From Luidia sarsii (lineage: Eukaryota > Echinodermata > Asteroidea > Paxillosida > Luidiidae), in assembly GCA_949987565.1 (NCBI GenBank), contig OX465109.1:18272415-18336414 (forward strand): a DNA stretch of 64,000 nt, read 5' to 3'. Below the pieces are notes generated by a model. That model saw only the letters and a program-made list of their open reading frames with translations. It was not told the origin of the DNA and did not search any database. Of the stretch, positions 9,209 through 21,789 are shown piece by piece (the first letter of the stretch is position 1; the number at the start of each line of letters is the position of its first letter). Made by a program: the position numbers and the translations under genes.

Positions 9209-9348
9209 AAACTGCTAAATAGACGAAGAACAAACTCAACGCGTTGGGCAAGCACTAACTACTAAATAGACGAAGAACAAACTCAACACGTTGGGCAAGC
9301 ACTAACTACTAAATAGATGAAGAACAAACTCAACGCGTTGGGCAAGCA

Positions 9349-9608
9349 GGATTTGCCAGACGAAGAGCTACACTGTGTAACTGAATACGTGTAACTGAAT
9401 ACGTGTAACTGAATACTGACCTCGTTGCAGATGGATGGCAGGATGCGCTCATCGTAGTCGGTTCCAAACTGTCAGAGGATTTAGGGAAGGCTCGTCTCCA
9501 TGTTCACGGTCAAAAGATCTGCAAGGCAACATGGATAGAATAAGCAGAGTCACTTTTCTGCCTGAAAGATTATAGCCGTGAAGAAGCACTGCACGTGTCA
9601 AGGTCTAT
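9349..9608 (+). repeat. Internally deleted core (delta)
   Basis: 260 bp. A 14-bp block, GTGTAACTGAATAC, occurs three times at 9375-9416 and is joined directly to TGACCTCG. This removes the start of the frame and the CRE-like palindrome, while the E-box and TATA-like end remain. The same structure recurs at 20822. Confidence 0.9.
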
Positions 9609-9988
9609 AAACTGCTAAATAGACGAAGAACAAACTCAACGCGTTGGGCAAGCACTAACTACTAAATAGACGAAGAACAAACTCAACACGTTGGGCAAGC
9701 ACTAACTACTAAATAGATGAAGAACAAACTCAACGCGTTAGGCAAGCACTAACTACTACATGTAAATAGATGAAGAACAAACTCAACGCGTTTGGCAAGC
9801 ACTAACTACTAAATAGATGAAGAACAAACTCAACGCGTTGGGCAAGCACTAACTACTAAATAGATGAAGAACAAAGTCAACGCGTTAGGCAAGCACTAAC
9901 TGCTAAATAGATGAAGAACAAACTCAACGTGTTAGGCAAGCACTAACTACTAAATAGATGAAGAACAAATCAACGCGTTGGGCAAGCA

Positions 9989-10316
9989 GGATTTGCCAGA
10001 CGAAGAGCTACACTGTGTAACTGAATACGTTGGGACTTGACGTCATGCATGGAGTGCCTGGCTTATATCCACACTCACAACCCAGGAGGTCAATCCTTGC
10101 CACCAGTGAGTTGACCTTTGACACTGACCTTGTTGCAGATGGATGGCAGGATGCGCTCATCGTAGTCGGTTCCAAACTGTCAGAGGATTTAGGGAAGGCT
10201 CGTCTCCATGTTCACGGTCAAAAGATCTGCAAGGCAACATGGATAGAATAAGCAGAGTCACTTTTCTGCCTGCAAGATTATAGCCGTGAAGAAGCACTGC
10301 ACGTGTCAAGGTCTAT
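9989..10316 (+). repeat. Core, class T' (T head, non-T tail)
   Basis: Frame 10030-10251 intact. GGATTTG start and CTT at codon 34 as in T, but GCAGAGTC and GTCAAGG in the tail and GACGAAG in the first unit: a mosaic. Confidence 0.9.
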
Positions 10317-10661
10317 AAACTGCTAAATAGACGAAGAACAAACTCAACGCGTTGGGCAAGCACTAACTGCTAAATAGATGAAGAACAAACTCAACGCGTT
10401 GGGCAAGCACTGTGTAACTGCCAAATAGATGAAGAACAAACTCAACGCGTTGGGCAAGCACTAACTACTAAATAGATGAAGAACAAAGTCAACAAACTCA
10501 ACGTGTTGGGCAAGCACTAACTACTAAATACAGTAGATGAAGAACAAACTCAACGCGTTATGCAAGCACTAACTGCTAAATAGATGAAGAACAAACTCAA
10601 CGCGTTAGGCAAGCACTAACTACTAAATAGATGAAGAACAAATCAACGCGTTGGGCAAGCA

Positions 10662-10989
10662 GGATCTGCCAGACGAAGAGCTACACTGTGTAACTGAATA
10701 CGTTGGGACTTGACGTCATGCATGGAGTGCCTGGCTTATATCCACACTCACAACCCAGGAGGTCAATCCTTGCCACCAGTGAGTTGACCTTTGACACTGA
10801 CCTCGTTGCAGATGGATGGCAGGATGCGCTCATCGTAGTCGGTTCCAAACTGTCAGAGGATTTAGGGAAGGCTCGTCTCCATGTTCACGGTCAAAAGATC
10901 TGCAAGGCAACATGGATAGAATAAGCACAGTCACTTTTCTGCCTGAAAGATTATAGCCGTGAAGAAGCACTGCACGTGTCAAGGTCTAT
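10662..10989 (+). repeat. Core, class L0
   Basis: Frame 10703-10924 intact. GGATCTG start, GCACAGTC after the stop, GAAAGATTATAGCC tail. Confidence 0.9.
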
Positions 10990-11654
10990 AAACTGCTAAA
11001 TAGACGAAGAACAAACTCAACGCGTTGGGCAAGCACTAACTACTAAATAGACGAAGAACAAACTCAACACGTTGGGCAAGCACTAACTACTAAATAGATG
11101 AAGAACAAACTCAACGCGTTGGGCAAGCACTAACTACTAAATAGATGAAGAACAAAGTGAACAAACTCAACGTGTTGGGCAAGCACTAACTACTAAATAG
11201 ATGAAGAACAAACTCAACGCGTTGGGCAAGCACTAACTACTAAATAGATGAAGAACAAACTCAACGCGTTGGGCAAGCACTAACTACTAAATAGATGAAG
11301 AACAAACTCAACGCGTTAGGCAAGCACTAACTACTAAATAGATGAAGAACAAACTCAACGTGTTAGGCAAGCACTAACTTCTAAATAGATGAAGAACAAA
11401 CTCAACGCGTTAGGCAAGCACTAACTGCTAAAAAGATGAAGAACAAACTCAACGTGTTAGGCAAGCACTAACTACTAAATAGAGGAAGAACAAACTCAAC
11501 GCGTTAGGCAAGCACTAACTACTAAATAGATGAAGAACAAACTCAACGCGTTAGGCAAGCACTAAGTGCTAAATAGATGAAGAACAAACTCAACGTGTTA
11601 GGCAAGCACTAACAACTAAATAGATGAAGAACAAATCAACGCGTTGGGCAAGCA

Positions 11655-11982
11655 GGATTTGCCAGACGAAGAGCTACACTGTGTAACTGAATACGTTGGG
11701 ACTTGACGTCATGCATGGAGTGCCTGGCTTATATCCACACTCACAACCCAGGAGGTCAATCCTTGCCACCAGTGAGTTGACCTTTGACACTGACCTTGTT
11801 GCAGATGGATGGCAGGATGCGCTCATCGTAGTCGGTTCCAAACTGTCAGAGGATTTAGGGAAGGCTCGTCTCCATGTTCACGGTCAAAAGATCTGCAAGG
11901 CAACATGGATAGAATAAGCACAGTCACTTTTCTGCCTGCAAGATTATAGCCGTGAAGAAGCACTGCACGTGTCATGGTCTAT
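11655..11982 (+). repeat. Core, class T
   Basis: Frame 11696-11917 intact. GGATTTG start and a typical T tail. Last core before the next P core. Confidence 0.9.
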
Positions 11983-12942
11983 AAACTGCTAAATAGACAA
12001 AGAACAAACTCAACGCGTTGGGCAAGCACTAACTGCTAAATAGATGAAGAACAAACTCAACGCGTAGGGCAAGCACTGTGTAACTGCTAAATAGATGAAG
12101 AACAAACTCAACGCGTTGGGCAAGCACTAACTACTAAATAGATGAAGAACAAAGTGAACAAACTCAACGTGTTGGGCAAGCACTAACTACTAAATAGATG
12201 AAGAACAAACTCAACGCGTTAGGCAAGCACTAACTGCTAAATAGATGAAGAACAAACTCAACGCGTTGGGCAAGCACTAACTACTAAATAGATGAAGAAC
12301 AAACTCAACGCGTTAGGCAAGCACCAACTACTAAATAGATGAAGAACAAACTCAACGCGTTAGGCAAGCACTAACTGCTAAATAGATGAAGAACAAACTC
12401 AACGCGTTCGGCAAGCACTAACTACTAAATAGACGAAGAACAAACTCAACGCGTTGGGCAAGCACTAACTACTAAATAGATGAAGAAGAAACTCAACGCG
12501 TTGGGCAAGCACTAACTACTAAATAGATGAAGAACAAACTCAACGCGTTAGGCAAGCACTAACTACTAAATAGATGAAGAACAAACTCAACGCGTTGGGC
12601 AAGCACTAACTACTACATAGATGAAGAACAAACTCAACGCGTTGGGCAAGCACTAACTACTAAATAGATGAAGAACAAACTCAACGCGTTAGGCAAGCAC
12701 TAACTACTAAATAGATGAAGAACAAACTCAACGCGTTGGGCAAGCACTAACTACTAAATAGATGAAGAACAAAGTCAACAAACTCAACGTGTTGGGCAAG
12801 CACTAACTACTAAATAGATGAAGAACAAACTCAACGCGTTAGGCAAGCACTAACTGCTAAATAGATGAAGAACAAACTCAACGCGTTAGGCAAGCACTAA
12901 CTACTAAATAGATGAAGAACAAATCAACGCGTAGGGCAAGCA

Positions 12943-13270
12943 GGATCTGCCAGACGAAGAGCTACACTGTGTAACTGAATACGTTGGGACTTGACGTCAT
13001 GCATGAAGTGCCTGGCTTATATCCACACTAACAACCCAGGAGGTCAATCCTTGCCACCAGTGAGTTGACATTTGACACTGACCTTGTTGCAGATGGATGG
13101 CAGGATGCGCTTATCGTAGTCGGTTCCAAACTGTCAGAGGATTTAGGGAAGGCTCGTCTCCATGTTCACGGTCAAAAGATCTGCAAGGCAACATGGATAG
13201 AATAAGCAGAGTCACTTTTCTGCCTGCAATATTAAAGCCGTGAAGAAGCACTGCACGTGTCAAGGTCTAT
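12943..13270 (+). repeat. Core, class P (nonsense)
   Basis: TAA at codon 16 (13029-13031), with the GAAGTG and GACATTT changes shared with 964 and 24510. Opens HOR-b. Confidence 0.9.
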
Positions 13271-13615
13271 AAACTGCTAAATAGACGAAGAACAAACTCA
13301 ACGCGTTGGGCAAGCACTAACTGCTAAATAGATGAAGAACAAACTCAACGCGTTGGGCAAGCACTGTGTAACTGCCAAATAGATGAAAAACAAACTCAAC
13401 GCGTTGGGCAAGCACTAACTACTAAATAGATGAAGAACAAAGTCAACAAACTCAACGTGTTGAGCAAGCACTAACTACTAAATACAGTAGATGAAGAACA
13501 AACTCAACGCGTTATGCAAGCACTAACTGCTAAATAGATGAAGAACAAACTCAACGCGTTAGGCAAGCACTAACTACTAAATAGATGAAGAACAAATCAA
13601 CGCGTTGGGCAAGCA

Positions 13616-13943
13616 GGATCTGCCAGACGAAGAGCTACACTGTGTAACTGAATACGTTGGGACTTGACGTCATGCATGGAGTGCCTGGCTTATATCCACA
13701 CTCACAACCCAGGAGGTCAATCCTTGCCACCAGTGAGTTGACCTTTGACACTGACCTCGTTGCAGATGGATGGCAGGATGCGCTCATCGTAGTCGGTTCC
13801 AAACTGTCAGAGGATTTAGGGAAGGCTCGTGTCCATGTTCACGGTCAAAAGATCTGCAAGGCAACATGGATAGAATAAGCAGAGTCACTTTTCTGCCTGA
13901 AAGATTATAGCTGTGAAGAAGCACTGCACGTGTCAAGGTCTAT
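13616..13943 (+). repeat. Core, class V
   Basis: Frame 13657-13878 intact, Val59. ATTATAGCTGTG in the tail (shared with 25183 and 26899). Exactly 673 bp after the P core. Confidence 0.9.
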
Positions 13944-15331
13944 AAACTGCTAAATAGACGAAGAACAAACTCAACGCGTTGGGCAAGCACTAACTACTAA
14001 ATAGACGAAGAACAAACTCAACACGTTGGGCAAGCACTAACTACTAAATAGATGAAGAACAAACTCAACGCGTTGGGCAAGCACTAACTACTAAATAGAT
14101 GAAGAACAAAGTGAACAAACTCAACGTGTTGGGCAAGCACTAACTACTAAATAGATGAAGAACAAACTCAACGCGTTAGGCAAGCACTAACTGCTAAATA
14201 GATGAAGAACAAACTCAACGCGTTGGGCAAGCACTAACTACTAAATAGATGAAGAACAAACTCAACGCGTTGGGCAAGCACTAACTACTAAATAGATGAA
14301 GAACAAACTCAACGCGTTGGGCAAGCACTAACTACTAAATATATGAAGAACAAACTCAACGTGTTAGGCAAGCACTAACTACTAAATAGATGAAGAACAA
14401 ACTCAACGCGTTAGGCAAGCACTAACTACTAAATAGATGAAGAACAAACTCAACGCGTTAGGCAAGCACTAACTGCTAAATAGATGAAGAACAAACTCAA
14501 CACGTTCGGCAAGCACTAACTACTAAATAGACGAAGAACAAACTCAACGCGCTGGGCAAGCACTAACTACTAAATAGATGAAGAAGAAACTCAACGCGTT
14601 GGGCAAGCACTAACTACTAAATAGATGAAGAACAAACTCAACGCGTTAGGCAAGCACTAACTACTAAATAGATGAAGAACAAACTCAACGCGTTGGGCAA
14701 GCACTAACTACTAAATAGATGAAGAACAAACTCAACGCGTTAGGCAAGCACTAACTACTAAATAGATGAAGAACAAACTCAACGCGTTAGGCAAGCACTA
14801 ACTGCTAAATAGATGAAGAACAAACTCAACGTGTTAGGCAAGCACTAACTACTAAATAGATGAAGAACAAACTCAACGCGTTAGGCAAGCACTAACTACT
14901 AAATAGATGAAGAACAAACTCAACGCGTTGGGCAAGCACTAACTACCAAATAGATGAAGAACAAACTCAACGCGTTAGGCAAGCACTAACTACTAAATAG
15001 ACGAAGAACAAACTCAACGCGTTGGGCAAGCACTAACTGCTAAATAGATGAAGAACAAACTCAACGCGTTGGGCAAGCACTGTGTAACTGCCAAATAGAT
15101 GAAAAACAAACTCAACGCGTTGGGCAAGCACTAACTACTAAATAGATGAAGAACAAAGTCAACAAACTCAACGTGTTGAGCAAGCACTAACTACTAAATA
15201 CAGTAGATGAAGAACAAACTCAACGCGTTATGCAAGCACTAACTGCTAAATAGATGAAGAACAAACTCAACGCGTTAGGCAAGCACTAACTACTAAATAG
15301 ATGAAGAACAAATCAACGCGTTGGGCAAGCA
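13944..15331 (+). repeat. Chimaeric 1,388-bp linker with duplication junction
   Basis: The first part resembles the usual V-to-T linker. From about 15,000 it carries the signature of the 345-bp P-to-V linker (GTGTAACTGCC, the 57-bp unit, TACAGTAG, GTTATGC), but no P core precedes it. It ends at a T core instead of a V core; the matching linker 25511-26898 ends at a V core. The 11,473-bp duplication therefore probably joins within the last units here. Confidence 0.75.
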
Positions 15332-15659
15332 GGAGTTGCCAGACGAAGAGCTACACTGTGTAACTGAATACGTTGGGACTTGACGTCATGCATGGAGTGC
15401 CTGGCTTATATCCACACTCACAACCCAGGAGGTCAATCCTTGCCACCAGTGAGTTGACCTTTGACACTGACCTTGTTGCAGATGGATGGCAGGATGCGCT
15501 CATCGTAGTCGGTTCCAAACTGTCAGAGGATTTAGGGAAGGCTCGTCTCCATGTTCACGGTCAAAAGATCTGCAAGGCAACATGGATAGAATAAGCACAG
15601 TCACTTTTCTGCCTGCAAGATTATGGCCGTGAAGAAGCACTGCACGTGTCATGGTCTAT
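15332..15659 (+). repeat. Core, class T (GGAGTTG start)
   Basis: Frame 15373-15594 intact. Shares GGAGTTG and ATTATGGCC with 3859, 11,473 bp upstream. Confidence 0.9.
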
Positions 15660-15998
15660 AAACTGCTAAATAGACAAAGAACAAACTCAACGCGTTGGGC
15701 AAGCACTAACTGCTAAATAGATGAAGAACAAACTCAACGCGTAGGGCAAGCACTGTGTAACTGCCAAATAGATGAAGAACAAACTCAACGCGTTGGGCAA
15801 GCACTAACTACTAAATAGATGAATAACAAACTCAACGCGTTGGGCAAGCACTAACTACTAAATAGACGAAGAACAAACTCAACACGTTGGGCAAGCACTA
15901 ACTTCTAAATAGATGAAGAACAAACTCAACGCGTTGGGCAAGCACTAACTACTAAATAGATGAAGAACAAACTCAACGCGTTGGGCAAGCACTAACTA

Positions 15999-16023
15999 CA
16001 CCTATGCTTAAAAGTAAGTATCC
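15999..16023 (+). repeat. Left terminal inverted repeat, copy 2
   Basis: Identical to the left end of copy 1. Confidence 0.85.
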
Positions 16024-16164
16024 CTCGTACTCGCACTCGCTCGTAAGCACTCGAGCAAACTCGTTAACACTCGCTAGCGCTCGACAAAACCACGAGCGGT
16101 AGCGAGCGGTTTCGAGTGATGTCGAGGATTAGCGAGGGATATCGAGCGGCCTCGTAAACACTCG
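16024..16164. repeat. 10-bp phased CTCG/CGAG array, left subterminal, copy 2
   Basis: Same phasing as 4551-4691: six CTCG from 16030, six CGAG from 16093, then two CTCG from 16151, each block at 10-bp steps. Confidence 0.85.
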
Positions 16165-16653
16165 AAGAGTGGAGGGCGGCTCATCAACAACGAGCGTTTG
16201 CGAGGGCTATCCAGGCGTATCCATTGACCTCACTCGCATTGTTGAGAAGGCGCCCGTTTGCGAATCCGCTGGGCAGCCCACCGTGCGAGCGCCCGCTCCT
16301 CAGGGGGACCGGCGACCGCAAAGACTTATAAAGAACACCGGCAAGGAGTGCGTGCGTGGACGCCCCCGGTCCAGGTCTTTTGTTAAGGTTTTAGCTTGCA
16401 CTATAGGGCTGTAAATTGCTTTCCTGGGAGACTTTTTAAGTAGCAATTTTTGGTAGTTTCATGTAGGTCTCGGTCGATATAAAACAAGTTTCCCTATTTC
16501 TTTTTAGCCGGCTTCCATGTGTACGTGAAAAAGCTGGATTTGCATCGCAAAATTCGATTCACTTTTTCATGGAAAGCAAGACAAATTTGAAAATGAAAAC
16601 CATTTTCAATTTTCTGCAAATAACTCTGGCGTCGAATGAATGTTTTTTGGTAA

Positions 16654-17374
16654 GGATTTCTATTTTGCAAGAAGTGCGTGCGTGGAGGTCCCCAGTCCAG
16701 GTCTTTTGTTAAGGTTTTAGTTTGCACTAAAGGCCGCGACCCATACGTACATCGACCGTGCATGGATCACTTGTGGTAACTCAGTTCTTGGACTTATTTT
16801 CGGTTATTTTCCGTGTGCTAGTAAAATGTGGTTCAGCCCTGACGTCCGGCTCTCGGAATTATTTTCCGTGACCCGTTGAAAAGTTGCCGATAAAATGAAT
16901 GATATACTTTCCTTTCATTTAAATACACTCAATCATCCCTTTGAGACCGCATTCATGTCCTATTATATCTTCCAAGGCTTTGCGCTGAAGTATCAGTTGT
17001 TGGTTATCGACTTTTTCCTGAACTAAACCGTAAACCCAGCAAGACGGCTTTCATCAAAGAAAAAAGGCCCGGTACCGCACCGAAGCGTTCCCTGCTCCAG
17101 ACCTGCTAATCGTGTCGTATAGTGCCAGGCATTTAGCTGCGTGGTCTTGGGAGTGATTATATAATTCTTTCTTTTGGGATGGAGGTGGACTTATTTCCAT
17201 GCTGGTTGTTGGCCTTATGGGTATTTTTTAAGAATGGAGGAGGGGGCTATGCTGAATGTCTTACTTATGCGGGCTTATTTAAAGGACATGTATAGATAAT
17301 TCCCTAGGAATATATGCCTGGCGTTGAATATTTTTTGGGTAAGGTACATTTCCTTTTTCGGATATATTTCGTCA
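16654..17374 (+). repeat. Transposon internal tandem repeat, unit 1, copy 2
   Basis: Counterpart of 5181-5901. The partial head copy is at 16342-16407. Confidence 0.85.
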
Positions 17375-18099
17375 GGATTTCTATTTTGCAAGGAGTGCGT
17401 GCGTGGACGTCCCCAGTCCAGGTCTTTTGTTAAGATTTAGCTTGCACTATAGGCCGCGACCCATTGACCGTGCATGGATCACTTTGGTAACTCAATTCGT
17501 GCATTTATTTTCGGTTATTTTCCGCGTGCTAGTAAAAATTTGTGGTTCAGCCCTGACGTCCGGCTCTCGGAATTATTTTTCAGTGACCCGTTGAAAAGTT
17601 GCCGATAAAATGAATGATATACTTTCCTTTCATTTAAATACACTCAATCCTTCCTTTGAGACCGCATTCATGTCCTATTATATCTTCCAAGGCTTTGCAC
17701 TGAAGTATCGGTTGTTGGTTATCGACTTTTTCCTGAACTAAATCGTAAACCCAGCAAGACGGCTTTCATCAAAGAAAAAAGGCCCCTTACCGCACCGAAG
17801 CGTTCCCTGCTCCAGACCTGCCAATCGTGTCGTATAGTGCCAGGCATTTAGCTGCGTGGTCGAGATCTTGGGAGTGATATATTCCTTTCTTTGGGGATGG
17901 AGGTGGACTTACTTTCATGCTGGTTGTTGGCCTTGCCTTATGGGTATTATTTTTTTATGAATGGAGGAGGGGGCTAAGCTGACAGTCTTACTTATGAGGG
18001 CTTTTTCAAAGGACATGTGTAGATAATTCCCAAGGAATACATGCCTAGCGTTGAATATTTTTGGTAAGGTACATTTCCTTTTTTCGGATTAATTTCGTG
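17375..18099 (+). repeat. Transposon internal tandem repeat, unit 2, copy 2
   Basis: Counterpart of 5902-6626. Confidence 0.85.
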
Positions 18100-19537
18100 A
18101 GGATTTTTATTTTGCTTTTTTTAGGGTGTCTGGAAGTAGGAATGTGCCTACATTACAGGGAATTAGTTTTCTCTGTGAATATATACATTATTAAGTCTTT
18201 TGTTTTCCGAATATAAAGGCCAACTTTTAAAAAATATCAGGATATTACTTGATTTCTAATGCATGTGAAATTATTTAGGCCTATGACTTAATAATCTTCT
18301 CGGGTTTAATTATTTTCTTTCGGACATTATAATCAGAGGCGTGATGGTCAGGCCGAATGGGCCATGTCCTACACGCACTGTATATGACAACTTCCTATAG
18401 GGGCGGTAATCTAAAATGTGGACGACTCGGCCAACATTTGACCCACTGATTTGGGAGTTCTTGCCTATGTACAGTAGGTGGGTGCCAAGGCTTTCCTGTT
18501 AGCTGTCGATATTTTGCGGGCGATTATCAACCGCTTGTCATGTCAAAGCGTATAAAAAAAAACGCAGTCAGTTCCCTGATACAGGGTGTATCCGTTAAGC
18601 GCACAATACTACTGGGAACTTGACAAAGCTTCGGCGTAAATTTCCCGGATGTCAAAGTCTGCAGGAGTCAGCTTGGAACACACCATTTTCAAAGAGGTGT
18701 ACGCACAACTTCCGTTCAAACAATCACATAAATCGAAGGATAAAATGTCACTTTTCAATATCAAAACCTAAACGAACAAGAAATACAAGACAGATGGCGT
18801 ACAATGGGCCACTAAAAGGTTCCCTTTGTCGGGGTTTTCGGCCGATATTTTTTTTCCCCTCAAAGTGTAGGCCATTAACCCCCTTTCCTACCCTGTATTT
18901 TCACAATGGTACGGTCTTCGCAACACGTGCGGCCGCTTCTGCATAGGGAGCCTTGCGGAGCTAGCTCGACATGGTATTTTAACTGGACCGTTCGCCCTCG
19001 GCCTCGGGAACGGAGTGGAGACCCATAAATTCGTGACCTTTCCGTTTTTTTCTTACTCCGTAACTTGATTGTATTGGATTGAAACTTTCAAAAACCAGAG
19101 ATAAGATATTCAACAAAAATTATGTAAGGTAATAATACTATGTTGGAGATCGAGTTTTGTAAAAATTGTTTCAGTTAGTGTTGAGAAATTCCACATGCGA
19201 GCTCGTCCGAACAAATTCGACGTCGGTGAACAACCCACTATGAGTATGAATAATCGCCATCGACTCATCAGAGGCATTTCATTCAATAATTGTATAAATA
19301 ACGTGCAAAACATCAGTACCAGTAAATTAACGTTCAGAACGATCACATGAACTCAACGTAAATAATCAAGTCAACAAGTAGGCCTACAATGAAACTACCA
19401 ACGCAAACGTCACATAAACGTGGGGGCAATGACGGCGCTCCGTTTGCGTTGGTCCGTAGTTGGTCGTGCATCTGTAGTTGGTTCGCTCAATCTTTGTTCA
19501 CGGCGAGCCCAACTGGACGGTCGCGGGTCAGTGAATA

Positions 19538-19702
19538 CTCGCAAGCGCTCGCAGGCTGCTTTCGAGCGAGTTCGAGCGAGGGCTTATCGAGCGAGGGCTT
19601 ACGAGCGCCTGCGAGCGCTGGCGAGTTTATTCGAGTGCGCTCGAGCGTTTACGAGGCCCTCGACAGCGCTCGTATCCCCTCGTATCCCCTCGTACTCGCT
19701 CG
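19538..19702. repeat. 10-bp phased CTCG/CGAG array, right subterminal, copy 2
   Basis: Counterpart of 8065-8229; six CGAG at 10-bp steps from 19602, then five CTCG from 19659. Confidence 0.85.
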
Positions 19703-19711
19703 TTCGTTTAT

Positions 19712-19736
19712 GGGTACTTACTTTTAAGCACTACTG
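19712..19736 (-). repeat. Right terminal inverted repeat, copy 2
   Basis: Identical to the right end of copy 1. Confidence 0.85.
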
Positions 19737-20353
19737 TACTAAATAGATGAAGAACAAACTCAACGCGTTAGGCAAGCACTAACTACTAAATAGATGAAGA
19801 ACAAACTCAACGCGTTGGGCAAGCACTAACTACTAAATAGATGAAAAACAAACTCAACGCGTTGGGCAAGCACTAACTACTAAATAGACGAAGAACAAAC
19901 TCAACACGTTGGGCAAGCACTAACTACTAAATAGATGAAAAACAAACTCAACGCGTTGGGCAAGCACTAACTACTAAACAGACGAAGAACAAACTCAAGC
20001 GTTGGGCAAGCACTAACTACTAAAAGATGAAGAACAAACTCTACGCATTAGGCAAGCACTAACTACTAAATAGATGAAGAACAAACTCAACGCGTTGGGC
20101 AAGCACTAACTACTAAATAGATGAAGAACAAACTCAACGCGTTGGGCAAGCACTAACTACTAAATAGATGAAGAACAAAGTCAACAAACTCAACGTGTTG
20201 GGCAAGCACTAACTACTAAATACAGTAGATGAAGAACAAACTCAACGCGTTATGCAAGCACTAACTGCTAAATAGATGAAGAACAAACTCAACGCGTTAG
20301 GCAAGCACTAACTACTAAATAGATGAAGAACAAATCAACGCGTTGGGCAAGCA

Positions 20354-20681
20354 GGATCTGCCAGACGAAGAGCTACACTGTGTAACTGAATACGTTGGGA
20401 CTTGACGTCATGCATGGAGTGCCTGGCTTATATCCACACTCACAACCCAGGAGGTCAATCCTTGCCACCAGTGAGTTGACCTTTGACACTGACCTCGTTG
20501 CAGATGGATGGCAGGATGCGCTCATCGTAGTCGGTTCCAAACTGTCAGAGGATTTAGGGAAGGCTCGTCTCCATGTTCACGGTCAAAAGATCTGCAAGGC
20601 AACATGGATAGAATAAGCAGAGTCACTTTTCTGCCTGAAAGATTATAGCCGTGAAGAAGCACTGCACGTGTCAAGGTCTAT
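20354..20681 (+). repeat. Core, class L0
   Basis: Frame 20395-20616 intact; partner of 8881. Confidence 0.9.
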
Positions 20682-20821
20682 AAACTGCTAAATAGACGAA
20701 GAACAAACTCAACGCGTTGGGCAAGCACTAACTACTAAATAGACGAAGAACAAACTCAACACGTTGGGCAAGCACTAACTACTAAATAGATGAAGAACAA
20801 ACTCAACGCGTTGGGCAAGCA

Positions 20822-21081
20822 GGATTTGCCAGACGAAGAGCTACACTGTGTAACTGAATACGTGTAACTGAATACGTGTAACTGAATACTGACCTCGTTG
20901 CAGATGGATGGCAGGATGCGCTCATCGTAGTCGGTTCCAAACTGTCAGAGGATTTAGGGAAGGCTCGTCTCCATGTTCACGGTCAAAAGATCTGCAAGGC
21001 AACATGGATAGAATAAGCAGAGTCACTTTTCTGCCTGAAAGATTATAGCCGTGAAGAAGCACTGCACGTGTCAAGGTCTAT
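20822..21081 (+). repeat. Internally deleted core (delta)
   Basis: Partner of 9349-9608, with the same triplicated 14-bp block and the same deletion junction. Confidence 0.9.
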
Positions 21082-21461
21082 AAACTGCTAAATAGACGAA
21101 GAACAAACTCAACGCGTTGGGCAAGCACTAACTACTAAATAGACGAAGAACAAACTCAACACGTTGGGCAAGCACTAACTACTAAATAGATGAAGAACAA
21201 ACTCAACGCGTTAGGCAAGCACTAACTACTACATGTAAATAGATGAAGAACAAACTCAACGCGTTTGGCAAGCACTAACTACTAAATAGATGAAGAACAA
21301 ACTCAACGCGTTGGGCAAGCACTAACTACTAAATAGATGAAGAACAAAGTCAACGCGTTAGGCAAGCACTAACTGCTAAATAGATGAAGAACAAACTCAA
21401 CGTGTTAGGCAAGCACTAACTACTAAATAGATGAAGAACAAATCAACGCGTTGGGCAAGCA

Positions 21462-21789
21462 GGATTTGCCAGACGAAGAGCTACACTGTGTAACTGAATA
21501 CGTTGGGACTTGACGTCATGCATGGAGTGCCTGGCTTATATCCACACTCACAACCCAGGAGGTCAATCCTTGCCACCAGTGAGTTGACCTTTGACACTGA
21601 CCTTGTTGCAGATGGATGGCAGGATGCGCTCATCGTAGTCGGTTCCAAACTGTCAGAGGATTTAGGGAAGGCTCGTCTCCATGTTCACGGTCAAAAGATC
21701 TGCAAGGCAACATGGATAGAATAAGCAGAGTCACTTTTCTGCCTGCAAGATTATAGCCGTGAAGAAGCACTGCACGTGTCAAGGTCTAT
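21462..21789 (+). repeat. Core, class T'
   Basis: Frame 21503-21724 intact; partner of 9989. Confidence 0.9.

Larger units (their letters stand above)
964..12942 (+). repeat. HOR-a (P V T T [transposon] L0 delta T' L0 T)
   Basis: An 11,979-bp higher-order repeat, 8,239 bp without the transposon and its TA duplication. Linkers of 47-bp units lie at 1292-1636, 1965-2864, 3193-3858, 4187-4525 plus 8264-8880 (split by the transposon), 9209-9348, 9609-9988, 10317-10661, 10990-11654 and 11983-12942. Like HOR-b it carries internally deleted core copies and the transposon, which HORs c-g lack. Confidence 0.85.
15999..19736. mobile_element. Non-autonomous TA-inserting DNA transposon, copy 2 (3,738 bp)
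   Basis: Same length and same insertion point as copy 1, at an offset of exactly 11,473 bp, with the TA duplication at 15997-15998 and 19737-19738. By eye I see two substitutions relative to copy 1: 7572 G versus 19045 T, and 7974 A versus 19447 C. Because the flanking array is duplicated too, this is a passenger of a segmental duplication, not a second transposition. Internal frames (16169-16414, 16494-16763, 17403-17594, 18620-18946, 19110-19346, 19389-19727, 19420-19746) are the same non-gene frames as in copy 1. Confidence 0.88.

Noticed and set aside
15999..19736. Second independent transposition
   Set aside because: Identical insertion base and flanking units at a constant 11,473-bp offset; it was duplicated with its surroundings.
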